The notes under the pieces: model-generated | Databases searched by the model: none | Told to the model about the DNA's origin: nothing | Seen by the model: only the letters and a program-made list of their open reading frames with translations | In this document: positions 25,232-37,173 of the stretch, one piece after another | Layout: the number at the start of each line of letters is the position of its first letter | How positions within the stretch are numbered: the stretch's first letter is position 1 | Assembly: GCF_020215665.1 (NCBI RefSeq) | Contig: NZ_CP084061.1 | Coordinates: 4,617,001-4,681,000 of the forward strand | Origin: Blautia parvula | GTDB lineage: Bacteria; Bacillota; Clostridia; Lachnospirales; Lachnospiraceae | Reading direction: 5' to 3' | DNA length: 64,000 bases | Made by a program: the position numbers and the translations under genes

Positions 25232-26143
25232 ATGAACAAAATGTGCAGATGCCCGTACGTACCCTGTAAATACAGGAATCACTGTACGGCTTGCATAATA
25301 CATAATAAGGAGGAAAAAACATTGCCGAACTGTATGGAGGAAATTGCAGAAAGTTTGGGAGCATGTCTCCCAATCAGGATTCCAGCCACAGAAGTATGCC
25401 CGGATATGGAGGGTATGTCAAGGAGATGCGCGGAGCTGGTAAAAGAGTGCCTGGAGGAAAAGAAGGATGCACTGCTGTGCTTTCCTGCCGGCAGCACTGT
25501 GGTAAGGACCTGTGAGATACTGCGGGAGATGAAAGAAAAGGGTGAAATTGATTTTTCACAGGCCGAATTTGTTGCGTTGGATGAATGGCTGGATCTGGAG
25601 GATGAAAGGGAAAACTGTACAAATTTCCTGAAGAAGCATCTGTACGGCCCGCTGGGGATTCAGCCTGAGAAAATGCATTTGTTTGATATCCACGCAGCGA
25701 ATTTTAAGGAGGAATGCAGCCGGATTGACCAGATCATATTCAGCCATGGCGGAATCGACCTTATGCTGCTGGGACTGGGCATGAACGGCCATCTGGGATT
25801 AAATGAGCCGGGAGGCAGTTTTGAGGATTATGCAAAAGTGGTAGAGCTTTCAGAGACAACCATGAATGTAGGGCAGAAATACTTTTCTTCCCCAATGAAG
25901 CTGACCAGAGGAATCACCCTTGGTGTACACCACATGTTTGAGGCAAAGAAAGTGATCCTTCAGGTCTCCGGAAAAGCGAAACAGGATATTGTGAAAAAAA
26001 TGTATAATACACAGCCCACGGAGGAGCTGCCGGGGACTGTCATGAAACTTCTGCCGGGAGGGCTTGTTGTCCTGGATGAAGACGCCGCGGGAGGAATTGA
26101 GGACCTGCTGGCGGAATCAGGTTTTCCTGTACCCGGCAGGTGA
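25232..26143 (+). CDS. NagB-like glucosamine-6-phosphate deaminase with N-terminal Cys-rich segment
   Basis: 303 residues. The main domain (about 45-303) is the glucosamine-6-phosphate isomerase/6-phosphogluconolactonase fold, with LCFPAGSTVVRTCEIL, the metal/active-site stretch FVALDEWLDLE and LMLLGLGMNGHLGLNEPG. Ahead of it is a short segment with Cys5, Cys7, Cys12, Cys18, Cys21 and His24 that could bind zinc. AGAGGAG precedes the ATG at 25232, so this segment is probably translated. It ends the GH4 operon. The last 27 bp overlap the 3' end of the convergent AraC gene. Confidence 0.85.
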   Translation: MNKMCRCPYVPCKYRNHCTACIIHNKEEKTLPNCMEEIAESLGACLPIRIPATEVCPDMEGMSRRCAELVKECLEEKKDALLCFPAGSTVVRTCEILREMKEKGEIDFSQAEFVALDEWLDLEDERENCTNFLKKHLYGPLGIQPEKMHLFDIHAANFKEECSRIDQIIFSHGGIDLMLLGLGMNGHLGLNEPGGSFEDYAKVVELSETTMNVGQKYFSSPMKLTRGITLGVHHMFEAKKVILQVSGKAKQDIVKKMYNTQPTEELPGTVMKLLPGGLVVLDEDAAGGIEDLLAESGFPVPGR

Positions 26144-26956
26144 CACCCCTGTCTGTTTCTTAAAAATCCTGCTGAAATACAGCGGATTGTCATACCCAAC
26201 CAATGCCCCAATCTCACTGACCGTATAATCTGTGGTCTCCAGAAGTTCCCTGGCTCTGCGGATGCGGACGGAGGTGAGATACTGCAGGGGCGGCACGTTG
26301 GTGTACTGTTTAAAACTTCTGATAAACCAGCAGGTGCTCATATGCTGCTGTCTGGCATAGTCTTCAATTTTTATATCCCGGTAATAATTTTCATTAAAAT
26401 AGTGGATGGCCTTTTCCATCTCCTTCTGAATCCTGTGCCGCTCCCCGGGGCCTTCGATCCGGTGGCGGCGTACCAGGAGCAGAAGCTGTTCCAAAAGGAG
26501 GGGGAGCAGATCCTCATAGGCCGGACGGAACACCTGAAGTTCCCGTATCATCTGGAAAAACAGGTCCCTGTATTCGGAAAAAACACCGGCATACAGAATT
26601 TGATTTTGTGCAAATCCGGCGGCATCCAGTAAGGCTTCTGCCCGGTACCCTGTAAAGTGTACCCAGAAGGCCTCCGGTTTATCTTTTCCATAGTAGACAT
26701 ACTCCTGTCGGACGAAGGGGCGCAGAAGGACCATGTTTCCCTCGCCCACTTCAATCTTTTCCTGGCCGAAAGTGAACCAGGCCCGCCCGGAGGCAATGTA
26801 GATAAGCTGGTAATCAGCCCGCCCTTTGGGCCTGAGCGTTGACATGGAAGGACGGGAGATGACCCTGTATATCCCGCTGCTGTTTATGCGCAGGGGGATC
26901 TGTGGGTTTTCCAGATCCGTTTCCGCATGGTTTAAATATCCGGTATTCACGTACAT
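26117..26956 (-). CDS. AraC-family transcriptional regulator
   Basis: 279 residues: an N-terminal AraC-type sugar-binding cupin (about 30-150; VGEGNMVLLRPFVRQEY) and a C-terminal double helix-turn-helix (about 185-279; IKIEDYARQQHMSTCWFIRSFKQYTN and YTVSEIGALVGYDNPLYFSRIFKKQTG). It is divergent from lacZ with 202 bp between starts, so it probably regulates lacZ. Its 3' end overlaps the end of the convergent deaminase gene by 27 bp. Confidence 0.9.
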   Translation of the reverse strand: MYVNTGYLNHAETDLENPQIPLRINSSGIYRVISRPSMSTLRPKGRADYQLIYIASGRAWFTFGQEKIEVGEGNMVLLRPFVRQEYVYYGKDKPEAFWVHFTGYRAEALLDAAGFAQNQILYAGVFSEYRDLFFQMIRELQVFRPAYEDLLPLLLEQLLLLVRRHRIEGPGERHRIQKEMEKAIHYFNENYYRDIKIEDYARQQHMSTCWFIRSFKQYTNVPPLQYLTSVRIRRARELLETTDYTVSEIGALVGYDNPLYFSRIFKKQTGVSPAGYRKT

Positions 26957-26994
26957 AGGCAGATGCTCCTTTGTTCCTTAAACTGCTTTTATTG

Positions 26995-27023
26995 ATTGTA
27001 TCATTTTGTGCATGTTTTGTCTA
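26995..27023 (-). promoter_or_regulatory. Promoter of the AraC gene divergent from lacZ
   Basis: Minus strand: -35 TAGACA (27023-27018), 17 bp, -10 TACAAT (27000-26995). On the plus strand TATAAT at 27056-27061 is a likely -10 for lacZ without a good -35, as expected for an activated promoter. Confidence 0.5.
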
Positions 27024-27083
27024 ATACAGGATATGGATTTTGCTGTGACGTATTTTATAATAGGCAGTATGAGGTGACTTTTT

Positions 27084-27131
27084 GGCAGGCCTGCGCATTT
27101 CCTGCGCGGGCGCGGAACAGTTACAGTAAAA
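27084..27131 (+). repeat. GTAAC-type hairpin repeat in the lacZ leader
   Basis: Contains GCGCA-TTTCC-TGCGC, a perfect 5-bp stem, followed by GGAACAGTTACAGTA. It matches the element at 13402-13450 over its 3' two thirds and likewise ends just before a ribosome site. Confidence 0.5.
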
Positions 27132-27155
27132 AATATATTTTCAGGAGGGCTATGA

Positions 27156-30245
<3,090 letters not shown>

Positions 30246-30264
30246 ACAGAATAATTGAAAATAT

Positions 30265-30328
30265 AAAATGGGGATGCGGCCGGCTCTCTCTGCGAGACAG
30301 CAGACAGGGCGGGCGGCAGCCCCATTTT
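30265..30328 (+). terminator. Possible terminator of lacZ
   Basis: AAAATGGGG (30265-30273) and CCCCATTTT (30320-30328) are perfect complements around a GC-rich 46-base loop. The final TTTT is part of the stem and no longer T-run follows. Confidence 0.4.
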
Positions 30329-30407
30329 CGTACGCGGGATTTTCTGATGCGGGCTGTTTGCGCACAGGAAACACAGGACAAAATGTTTATTCATGGAGGA
30401 GGATACT

Positions 30408-31217
30408 ATGTGCAGCAGAATTGAAATGGAAGGCCCTGTTTATAATACACGGGATCTGGGAGGATATACAGTAAAGGACGGCAGGACGATCAGACACTAC
30501 CGCCTGTTAAGAAGCGGTGCCCTTGGAAAATGTACAGAGTCTGATATCAGACAACTGACAGAGGAGTATGGATTGAAAACAGTGGTGGACTTAAGGACAA
30601 ACGGTGAGAAGACAGAACTGCCGGACCCGGAGATAGAAGGAGTAGAATTTATACATAATCCTCTTTTAAGTGATGCTATGCTGGGAATCACCAGAGAGGG
30701 ACAGGAGCAGGCGGACAGTCTTTCAGCCATGATTCTGGAACTGCTGAAGGAGGCGGAAAACCATCCAAAGGAAAACATGGAAAAAATTTATCTGGCTCTT
30801 GTCTCAGACGATTTTTCCGTCACCGGACTGAAGCATTTCTTTGATATCCTTTTAGCTCAAAAAGAAGGGGCTGTCCTCTGGCACTGCTCTGCGGGAAAGG
30901 ACCGGGTAGGCACAGCTACAGCCCTTCTGCTGACTGCGCTTGGCGTGGAACGGGAAGTGATCATCCGGGACTATCTTCTGACAAATGGATATCTGGAACC
31001 GGAGACAGAAGCCATGGTCGCAAAAGTAGCTGCAAAAGTGCAGAATGAACGCATTCTCAATGGAATCCGCATTCTAAACGGCGCGGAGAGAAGTTATATA
31101 GAATCCATGTTCGCGGAGACAGAGAGACAGTGCGGAAGTACCGAAGCATATCTGAGGGAGAGACTGGGGTTTACTGACGAGAAAACAGATATGCTGAGGG
31201 AGATGTATCTGGAATAG
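30408..31217 (+). CDS. Tyrosine/dual-specificity protein phosphatase-like protein
   Basis: 269 residues from the ATG at 30408; an ATG 15 bp earlier sits inside the GGAGGAGG site and is not used. The N-terminus GPVYNTRDLGGY is typical of the bacterial Tyr phosphatase family. The P-loop HCSAGKDRVG places the catalytic Cys at about residue 160 and the Arg five residues on. Relatives include LipA/MptpB-type enzymes acting on phosphotyrosine or phosphoinositides (family knowledge). The substrate here is unknown. It follows lacZ in the same direction, but a hairpin separates them. Confidence 0.85.
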   Translation: MCSRIEMEGPVYNTRDLGGYTVKDGRTIRHYRLLRSGALGKCTESDIRQLTEEYGLKTVVDLRTNGEKTELPDPEIEGVEFIHNPLLSDAMLGITREGQEQADSLSAMILELLKEAENHPKENMEKIYLALVSDDFSVTGLKHFFDILLAQKEGAVLWHCSAGKDRVGTATALLLTALGVEREVIIRDYLLTNGYLEPETEAMVAKVAAKVQNERILNGIRILNGAERSYIESMFAETERQCGSTEAYLRERLGFTDEKTDMLREMYLE

Positions 31218-31337
31218 AGGGCAGAAGGCAGATGTGTGGTACCTCTCACGTTTACGCCTGCCGGGAGAGGTATCACGGATACAGAATATTGTATGATTTC
31301 AGTTTACGGGGGCAGTCTCATTGGAAAAGGGGTATCT

Positions 31338-31411
31338 ATTCAGCCAGCTAAATTAATAGGTACGGGTATTTGTCCGTTAGAGGTCGATTTGCGATAGGAC
31401 GAATACCCGCT
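31338..31411. repeat. Hairpin repeat, copy A, between convergent genes
   Basis: ATTCAGCCAGCT followed by GGGTATTTGTCC (31364-31375) pairing with GGACGAATACCC (31397-31408). A related copy lies at 43212-43282. Both stand between the 3' ends of convergent genes, here the phosphatase and the hydrolase. An 8-bp stem TACCTCTC/GAGAGGTA (31240-31272) lies just upstream. Confidence 0.65.
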
Positions 31412-31465
31412 GTCACCACTCTTATGCATGGCGAGTGCAGTAAATACATAAAGTTAACTGCACAG

Positions 31466-32302
31466 TTATAAAAATTGAATTATGGATTCAGCAATGATAT
31501 CAGGTGCTTCCCGGTGAACATAATGACCGCATGTTAAATCAATGAAATGGGCATTATCATTAGCGGAAAAATATTCTCTGTGTATTCTGCCCCATGCAGG
31601 TACTGCTTTTAAATTTGCCTTGTCATTAGACAGAAAGCACAGCAGGGGAACCTGAGGGCATTTCCCACTTTCAACTTTACCAGCATTTTCTTTTACATAA
31701 TCTATTTCATCCATCATATTCTTACTCAGCAATTGTCTGGAAGTAATAACTTCCATTGCCTCCCGTTCCGTTTTATCCAATAGATTATTTTTCACGGCAG
31801 GATGGTTTTTAACCATAGCTGCTGCAAGCGGCCTGCGCAGAAGATGTCCAAACCGGGCCAGGAGAGGAAAGTATTTGGGTATCTCCATAATCCGATATAC
31901 CTGAGGAACAGCCATATCCAGTCCAATGATGGCAGAGACTTCATCCGGATATTTTTGAGCCCAATATATAGCTTCCAGGCCGGAAAGGGAATGGGCTGCC
32001 GGAATAAATGGACCGGCTATATCTGCCTGCTTTAAAGCTTCCCTTGTTTCTGCAAGGATGGTGTCAATATCCCGCGGATGACTGGTCTGCCCGCTCCATC
32101 CATACCCCGGGCGTTCAACTACCACGATGTGGAACCGGTCCTTCAGCAAATGCCATAACGGTTTAAAATCATATGTAGGACATTCCGTGCCGGAACCGGA
32201 CAAGAATACAATTGGGTGATGCATTGCCGTGGTTGAAGGGGATATAGAGAAGACGTGCATATATGTATCGTTAACTTTTACCATTTTGCCCGGAGCATTC
32301 AT
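31466..32302 (-). CDS. Alpha/beta-fold hydrolase
   Basis: 278 residues. The oxyanion-hole region is IVFLSGSGTECPTYDF (about 31-46). The nucleophile Ser lies in AHSLSGLEA, and a late His is in DLTCGHYVHRE near the C-terminus. There is no signal peptide. TTAGGAGG precedes the ATG. It starts 18 bp after the acetyltransferase gene and is probably co-transcribed with it. Substrate not predictable; esterase, lipase or other hydrolase are all possible. Confidence 0.85.
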   Translation of the reverse strand: MNAPGKMVKVNDTYMHVFSISPSTTAMHHPIVFLSGSGTECPTYDFKPLWHLLKDRFHIVVVERPGYGWSGQTSHPRDIDTILAETREALKQADIAGPFIPAAHSLSGLEAIYWAQKYPDEVSAIIGLDMAVPQVYRIMEIPKYFPLLARFGHLLRRPLAAAMVKNHPAVKNNLLDKTEREAMEVITSRQLLSKNMMDEIDYVKENAGKVESGKCPQVPLLCFLSNDKANLKAVPAWGRIHREYFSANDNAHFIDLTCGHYVHREAPDIIAESIIQFL

Positions 32303-32320
32303 ATTTTCCTCCTAATTGAT

Positions 32321-32905
32321 TTAACAGTTTTCCCGTATCACTCTGCAGGGACTTCCCACAGCGACACTGTTGTCAGGAATGGATTTTGTCACAACACTTC
32401 CCGCGCCGATGACCACATTGCTGCCGATGGTCACACCGGGCAGGATTACGGCGCCGCCGCCGATCCACACATTATCACCGATAATGACAGGTGCGGTCCT
32501 GGTCTTGCAGAAAGAGAAACTGCCGTCCTCCTTTAAGGGGCCGAACCGGTCTGCCGCGTTGGTGGGATGAAAGGCTGTGTAAATCTGCACATTTGGGGCA
32601 ATCAGCGCGTTATCGCCGATCTCAATTCTGTTGTCATCCAGAAAGGTGCAGTTCATATTCACTTCACAGTTATTTCCGAAATAAATATTGTTCCCGTAAT
32701 CCACATAAAAAGGCGCGGTGATCCACAGATTGTCACCCCGGCTGCCCAGAAGACGGTTTAAGATGCGGTCCTTTTCCTCCAGATTCTCAGACAGAAGTCC
32801 ATTGTACTCCCGAATTAGATTTTTAGCCAGGTGCCATTGGGCTAAAAGCTCCGGGTCCCCGCAGTCGTACAGCTCTCCGGCCAGCATTTTCTCTCGCTCT
32901 GTCAT
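32321..32905 (-). CDS. Sugar O-acetyltransferase (maltose/galactoside acetyltransferase type)
   Basis: 194 residues. N-terminal Maltose_acetyl-type helical cap (MTEREKMLAGELYDCGDPEL), then a left-handed beta-helix of hexapeptide repeats (VWIGGGAVILPGVTIGSNVVIGAGSVVTKSIPDN). The catalytic His is in YTAFHP (about 113). It uses acetyl-CoA to acetylate sugar hydroxyls, perhaps to detoxify non-metabolised sugars (family knowledge). TGGAGG precedes the ATG. It is the first gene of a two-gene unit with the hydrolase. Confidence 0.93.
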   Translation of the reverse strand: MTEREKMLAGELYDCGDPELLAQWHLAKNLIREYNGLLSENLEEKDRILNRLLGSRGDNLWITAPFYVDYGNNIYFGNNCEVNMNCTFLDDNRIEIGDNALIAPNVQIYTAFHPTNAADRFGPLKEDGSFSFCKTRTAPVIIGDNVWIGGGAVILPGVTIGSNVVIGAGSVVTKSIPDNSVAVGSPCRVIRENC

Positions 32906-33059
32906 TTCTCATCCTCCATAACCATCCGCCGTGGTATTTCAGCAGGGCGGTGATATTTTCCAAGTTTGTTTAATTATAAGTGTTCCGGAAACTTTATTCA
33001 AGAAGAATGCGAAAGTTTCGGTACGCGGCGGCTGACAGGAATATTTTACAAATTTATCA

Positions 33060-33088
33060 TTGACAGTTCAAAAGCAATCGGTTATAGT
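33060..33088 (+). promoter_or_regulatory. Promoter of the Mn2+ riboswitch and cation ATPase
   Basis: Near-consensus: -35 TTGACA (33060-33065), a 17-bp spacer and -10 TATAGT (33083-33088). The start would fall just before the riboswitch. The bases from 32906 to here hold no gene. Confidence 0.8.
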
Positions 33089-33097
33089 ATCCATTAA

Positions 33098-33230
33098 TAA
33101 GAGGGAGTAGCTGGCGCCGTCGGCGTTTGCGATATCGTCAATCTCGATGGGAGAATATCCCGTCCGTATCGTGATGAAACAGCGAGACTTTTATTGCATG
33201 CTTGTTGTGCAGTAAAAGCCTCGCTTTTTT
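33098..33230 (+). promoter_or_regulatory. yybP-ykoY (manganese) riboswitch with terminator
   Basis: GAGGGAGTAG (33101-33110) is the conserved 5' loop. TCGTCAATCTCGATGGGAGA and GTATCGTGATGAAACAGCGAGAC follow in the class order. The aptamer runs into a terminator, AGCGAG...TTTTATTGCA (from 33181) pairing with TGCAGTAAAAG..CTCGCT (to 33225), then TTTTTT. Members sense Mn2+ and switch on exporters (family knowledge). High Mn2+ should favour read-through into the ATPase gene. Confidence 0.85.
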
Positions 33231-33392
33231 GCGTTGCAGGCCATGAAAAACCAATGGTTATGGCAGGGCATACGAGCAAAATGGTATGAAAGAGGTTTTT
33301 ACAAAGCACACTAGAGATAAGCAGTACGTATCCACACATGGAACCATGGCAGCACGGCATGGGTTCCGCAAAAAACGTTTGGAGGAGAGCGA

Positions 33393-35999
33393 ATGAAAGA
33401 ATTTTATCAAATGTCGAGGACAGAGGCGCAGAAAACCATCAATGGAAGCACGCAGCCTCTGACAAACGAACAGATTAAGGCCAATCAGGAAAAATACGGC
33501 CCCAATGCTCTGTTGGAAGAAAAGAAAAAATCCATCCCGCAGATTTTTCTGGAGCAGTACAAAGATTTTCTTGTGATCATCCTGATCGTGGCAGCCATTG
33601 TTTCCGGTGTTCTGGGCGAAATGGAGAGTGCCATTGTCATCCTGGTGGTCATCACCATGAATGCCATTCTCGGAACAGTCCAGACCGTGAAGGCAGAGCA
33701 GTCTCTTGACAGCCTCAAAGCCATGTCAGGGCCTGAGGCGAAGGTCCTGAGAAACGGCGATGTGGCGAAGATACCCTCTGACCAGGTGACTGTGGGCGAC
33801 ATTGTCATGCTGGAAGCGGGCGACTATGTCCCGGCTGACGGACGGATCCTTGAAAATGCCAGCCTTAAGGTAGATGAGAGTGCCCTGACAGGTGAGAGCC
33901 TGGGCGTGGATAAGACGGAAGACCCCATCGAAGGCGAGGTACCGCTGGGTGACAGAACCAACATGGTATTCTCAGGAAGCTTTGTCTCTTACGGCCGCGG
34001 CTCCTTCCTTGTAACCTCCATAGGCATGGAGACAGAAGTGGGAAAGATCGCTAAACTGCTGAAAACCACTTCCGAGAAAAAGACACCGCTGCAGATGAAC
34101 CTGGACCAGTTCGGCCAGAAGCTGTCCATCATAATTCTGGTTTTCTGCGGTATCCTGTTTGGAGTCAGTGTTTTCAGGGGAGAATCCTGGGGAGAGGCAT
34201 TCTTGTTTGCCGTAGCGCTGGCTGTTGCGGCCATACCGGAGGCACTCAGCTCCATTGTCACCATTGTGCTTTCCTTCGGAACGCAGAAAATGGCAAAAGA
34301 GCATGCCATTATACGTAAACTCCAGGCAGTGGAAGGCCTGGGAAGTGTATCTATTATCTGTTCAGACAAGACAGGTACCCTGACTCAGAACAAGATGACA
34401 GTAGAATACTACTATGTAGAAGGCCGTGAGATTCCCGCGGAAAATATTGACCTGGATGATCCGGCACAGAAGCAGCTTCTCCGCCACAGTATTCTCTGCA
34501 ATGACTCCACCAACAAAAACGGCGAGGAGATCGGAGATCCCACCGAGACAGCCCTTATCAACCAGGGAGATAAGCTGGGACGCCCTGCGGAGGTGGTCCG
34601 CGACAAGTATCCCAGATGCAGCGAGGTGCCTTTTGACAGTGACCGTAAGATGATGTCCACCCTTCATAATTTAAGAGAGGGTGCCACCATGATCACAAAA
34701 GGCGCGGTGGATGTTCTGTTGAACCGTGTCTGTTCCATACAGAAAGATAGCGGGATAGTCCCCATCACAGAGGAAGACCGCAGAGCCATCGAAGAGCAGA
34801 ACCAGAAGTTTTCCGGAAACGGACTCCGTGTTCTGGCATTTGCCTATAAACGGATGGAGGCCGGCACACAGCTCTGTGTGAACGATGAAGATGATCTGGT
34901 ATTTCTGGGACTGATCGCCATGATGGACCCGCCGCGTGAAGAGTCCAAGGCCGCGGTTGAAGAGTGTATCAGTGCAGGCATTAAGCCTATCATGATAACC
35001 GGTGACCACAAGGTGACAGCAGCAGCCATTGCAAAACGTATCGGCATTCTGAAGGATGAATCCGAAGCCTGCGAGGGCGCTGTGATTGAAAATATGACGG
35101 ACGAGGAGCTGCAGAATTTTGTGGAAGGTATATCCGTCTATGCACGTGTTTCACCGGAACATAAGATACGCATTGTCAGGGCATGGCAGGAGAAGGGAAA
35201 TATTGTCTCCATGACAGGTGACGGCGTCAATGACGCACCCGCTCTGAAGCAGGCCAATATCGGTGTGGCCATGGGCATAACGGGAACCGAGGTGTCCAAG
35301 GATGCCGCTTCCATGGTCCTGACGGATGATAACTTTGCAACCATTGTCAAGGCAGTGGAAAACGGAAGGAACGTATACAAGAACATAAAGAGTGCCATCC
35401 AGTTCCTGCTCTCAGGCAACTTTGCGGGAATCCTGGCGGTACTGTACGCGTCCCTGGCAAACCTGCCCGTGCCGTTTGCGCCGGTACACCTGCTGTTTAT
35501 CAACCTGCTGACAGACAGCCTTCCGGCTATTGCGCTGGGGCTGGAGCCTCACACCAAAGATGTCATGAAGGAAAAACCGCGTCCTATGAATGAATCCATA
35601 CTGACGAAGGATTTTCTCTCCTATATCGGGACAGAAGGTCTTGTTATCGGTATCATGACCATGATAGGTTTTTACATCGGCTATCAGGAGAGCCCGCTCC
35701 TGGCCATGACAATGGCATTCGGAACCCTGTGTACCTCCAGGCTGGTGCATGGATTTAACTGTAAATCCGTAAGACCTGTTTTATTTACTAAGAAATTCTT
35801 TAATAATATTTACCTCATCGGTGCATTTGTGTTAGGATTAGTATTAATCACCTCTGTGCTGATGATTCCGGGGCTGCACAAAATTTTCAGCGTGCAGACA
35901 TTGGATATGGCACAGCTTTTCACAGTGTACGGCCTGTCCATTGCAAACCTGCCGGTTATCCAGGCGCTGAAATGGGTACGTGCGAAACTGAAAAAGTAA
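33393..35999 (+). CDS. P2-type cation-transporting ATPase, probable Mn2+/Ca2+ exporter
   Basis: 868 residues. N-terminal cation-ATPase domain, actuator motif LTGES (about 165-169) and membrane motif AAIPEAL in helix 4. The phosphorylated Asp is in CSDKTGTLTQNKMTVE (about 325) and the hinge motif is MTGDGVNDAPALKQA (about 606). Six or more hydrophobic helices flank these. Sequence style is PMR1/YoaB-like (Ca2+/Mn2+). The manganese riboswitch upstream argues for Mn2+ export (inference). TTGGAGG precedes the ATG; 28 bp to the next gene. Confidence 0.93.
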   Translation: MKEFYQMSRTEAQKTINGSTQPLTNEQIKANQEKYGPNALLEEKKKSIPQIFLEQYKDFLVIILIVAAIVSGVLGEMESAIVILVVITMNAILGTVQTVKAEQSLDSLKAMSGPEAKVLRNGDVAKIPSDQVTVGDIVMLEAGDYVPADGRILENASLKVDESALTGESLGVDKTEDPIEGEVPLGDRTNMVFSGSFVSYGRGSFLVTSIGMETEVGKIAKLLKTTSEKKTPLQMNLDQFGQKLSIIILVFCGILFGVSVFRGESWGEAFLFAVALAVAAIPEALSSIVTIVLSFGTQKMAKEHAIIRKLQAVEGLGSVSIICSDKTGTLTQNKMTVEYYYVEGREIPAENIDLDDPAQKQLLRHSILCNDSTNKNGEEIGDPTETALINQGDKLGRPAEVVRDKYPRCSEVPFDSDRKMMSTLHNLREGATMITKGAVDVLLNRVCSIQKDSGIVPITEEDRRAIEEQNQKFSGNGLRVLAFAYKRMEAGTQLCVNDEDDLVFLGLIAMMDPPREESKAAVEECISAGIKPIMITGDHKVTAAAIAKRIGILKDESEACEGAVIENMTDEELQNFVEGISVYARVSPEHKIRIVRAWQEKGNIVSMTGDGVNDAPALKQANIGVAMGITGTEVSKDAASMVLTDDNFATIVKAVENGRNVYKNIKSAIQFLLSGNFAGILAVLYASLANLPVPFAPVHLLFINLLTDSLPAIALGLEPHTKDVMKEKPRPMNESILTKDFLSYIGTEGLVIGIMTMIGFYIGYQESPLLAMTMAFGTLCTSRLVHGFNCKSVRPVLFTKKFFNNIYLIGAFVLGLVLITSVLMIPGLHKIFSVQTLDMAQLFTVYGLSIANLPVIQALKWVRAKLKK

Positions 36000-36027
36000 T
36001 CAAAGAGGGGAGAAGGAGAGGAGAAGT

Positions 36028-37173
36028 ATGAACCTGAATAAAAAAGATATGAAGAATCTGATGCTTCTGATTCTGTTTGCAGTGGTTGTCTATGTGGGAA
36101 TACAAAGGGCAGATGTACTGCTGGTCTTTGCACGTTTCATGGTAGGGATAGCCTATCCTTTCCTTCTGGGAGCCGCATTTGCCTTTGTACTGAATGTTCC
36201 CATGAGCTTTCTGGAAAAGAGACTTTTCGGAAGTGCCGAGAGTAAAGGAAAGATGAAAAAGCTGGGACGCCCGCTGAGTCTGATCCTCTCCCTCATTCTG
36301 GTGGTGGGCGTAGTGCTTGTAGTCATCCTTGTGGTTGTACCGGAAATGGGTCAGACCTTTATGAGTGTGAGTGCCAGCATAGAAGCCGCCATACCGAGGC
36401 TTCAGACCTGGGCTGTGGAAACCTTCCACAACAACAAACAGATTGCTGAGTGGATCCAGAACCTGGAATTTGACTGGAATTCCATAATCGGCACAGCAGT
36501 TGACTTCCTGAAAAACGGTGCCGGAAATGTGCTCAACTCCACAGTGGCAATGGCACGCACAGTGGTCAATGTACTTATGAATTTTTTCATCGCTCTTGTA
36601 TTTGCCGTATATATCCTTCTGCAGAAGGAAAAGCTGACGGTGCAGGTTCAGAAAGTTTTCTACGCTTTTCTGTCTGCAAAGATGGTGAAAAAGGTTCTGG
36701 AGGTGTGTTCCCTCAGTTACAGGACATTTGCCAGCTTTGTCACCGGTCAGTGTCTGGAGGCAGTGATCCTGGGAACCATGTTTTTCGTATCCATGACCCT
36801 GTTTCGTTTCCCGTACGCTATGCTGATCGGTATACTGATTGCATTTACAGCGCTGATTCCCATATTCGGAGCGTTTATCGGCTGTGTTGTGGGTACCTTT
36901 CTGATATTGGTGGTGGATCCCATGAAGGGGCTGGCATTTATCGTGCTGTTTCTGGTGCTGCAGCAGATTGAGGGGAATCTGATCTATCCTCACGTAGTCG
37001 GGAACTCGGTGGGGCTGCCCTCTATCTGGGTGCTGGTGGCAGTGACTGTGGGCGGCAGTCTGATGGGTGTTGTGGGTATGCTGATCTTCATACCGCTTAC
37101 ATCTGTTGTGTACGCGCTGTTCCGCCAGACCGTTTACAAGAAATTGAAGGAGCGGAATATTCATGATATTTGA
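36028..37173 (+). CDS. AI-2E/PerM-family membrane protein
   Basis: 381 residues with about seven or eight hydrophobic segments. A soluble helical stretch lies between the first and second halves, and LVDPMKGLAF...QQIEGNLIYPHVVGNSVGLPS is the family signature in the last third. Some members export autoinducer-2 or act as Na+/H+ antiporters, but most are uncharacterised. GGAGAGGAG precedes the ATG. Its last 11 bp overlap the start of tatD, so the two are translationally coupled. It could be co-transcribed with the ATPase. Confidence 0.88.
   Translation: MNLNKKDMKNLMLLILFAVVVYVGIQRADVLLVFARFMVGIAYPFLLGAAFAFVLNVPMSFLEKRLFGSAESKGKMKKLGRPLSLILSLILVVGVVLVVILVVVPEMGQTFMSVSASIEAAIPRLQTWAVETFHNNKQIAEWIQNLEFDWNSIIGTAVDFLKNGAGNVLNSTVAMARTVVNVLMNFFIALVFAVYILLQKEKLTVQVQKVFYAFLSAKMVKKVLEVCSLSYRTFASFVTGQCLEAVILGTMFFVSMTLFRFPYAMLIGILIAFTALIPIFGAFIGCVVGTFLILVVDPMKGLAFIVLFLVLQQIEGNLIYPHVVGNSVGLPSIWVLVAVTVGGSLMGVVGMLIFIPLTSVVYALFRQTVYKKLKERNIHDI

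Noticed and set aside
35956-37164. 402-codon His/Gln-rich frame opposite the PerM gene
   Set aside because: Low-complexity product from the reverse of membrane-helix codons; no ribosome site.
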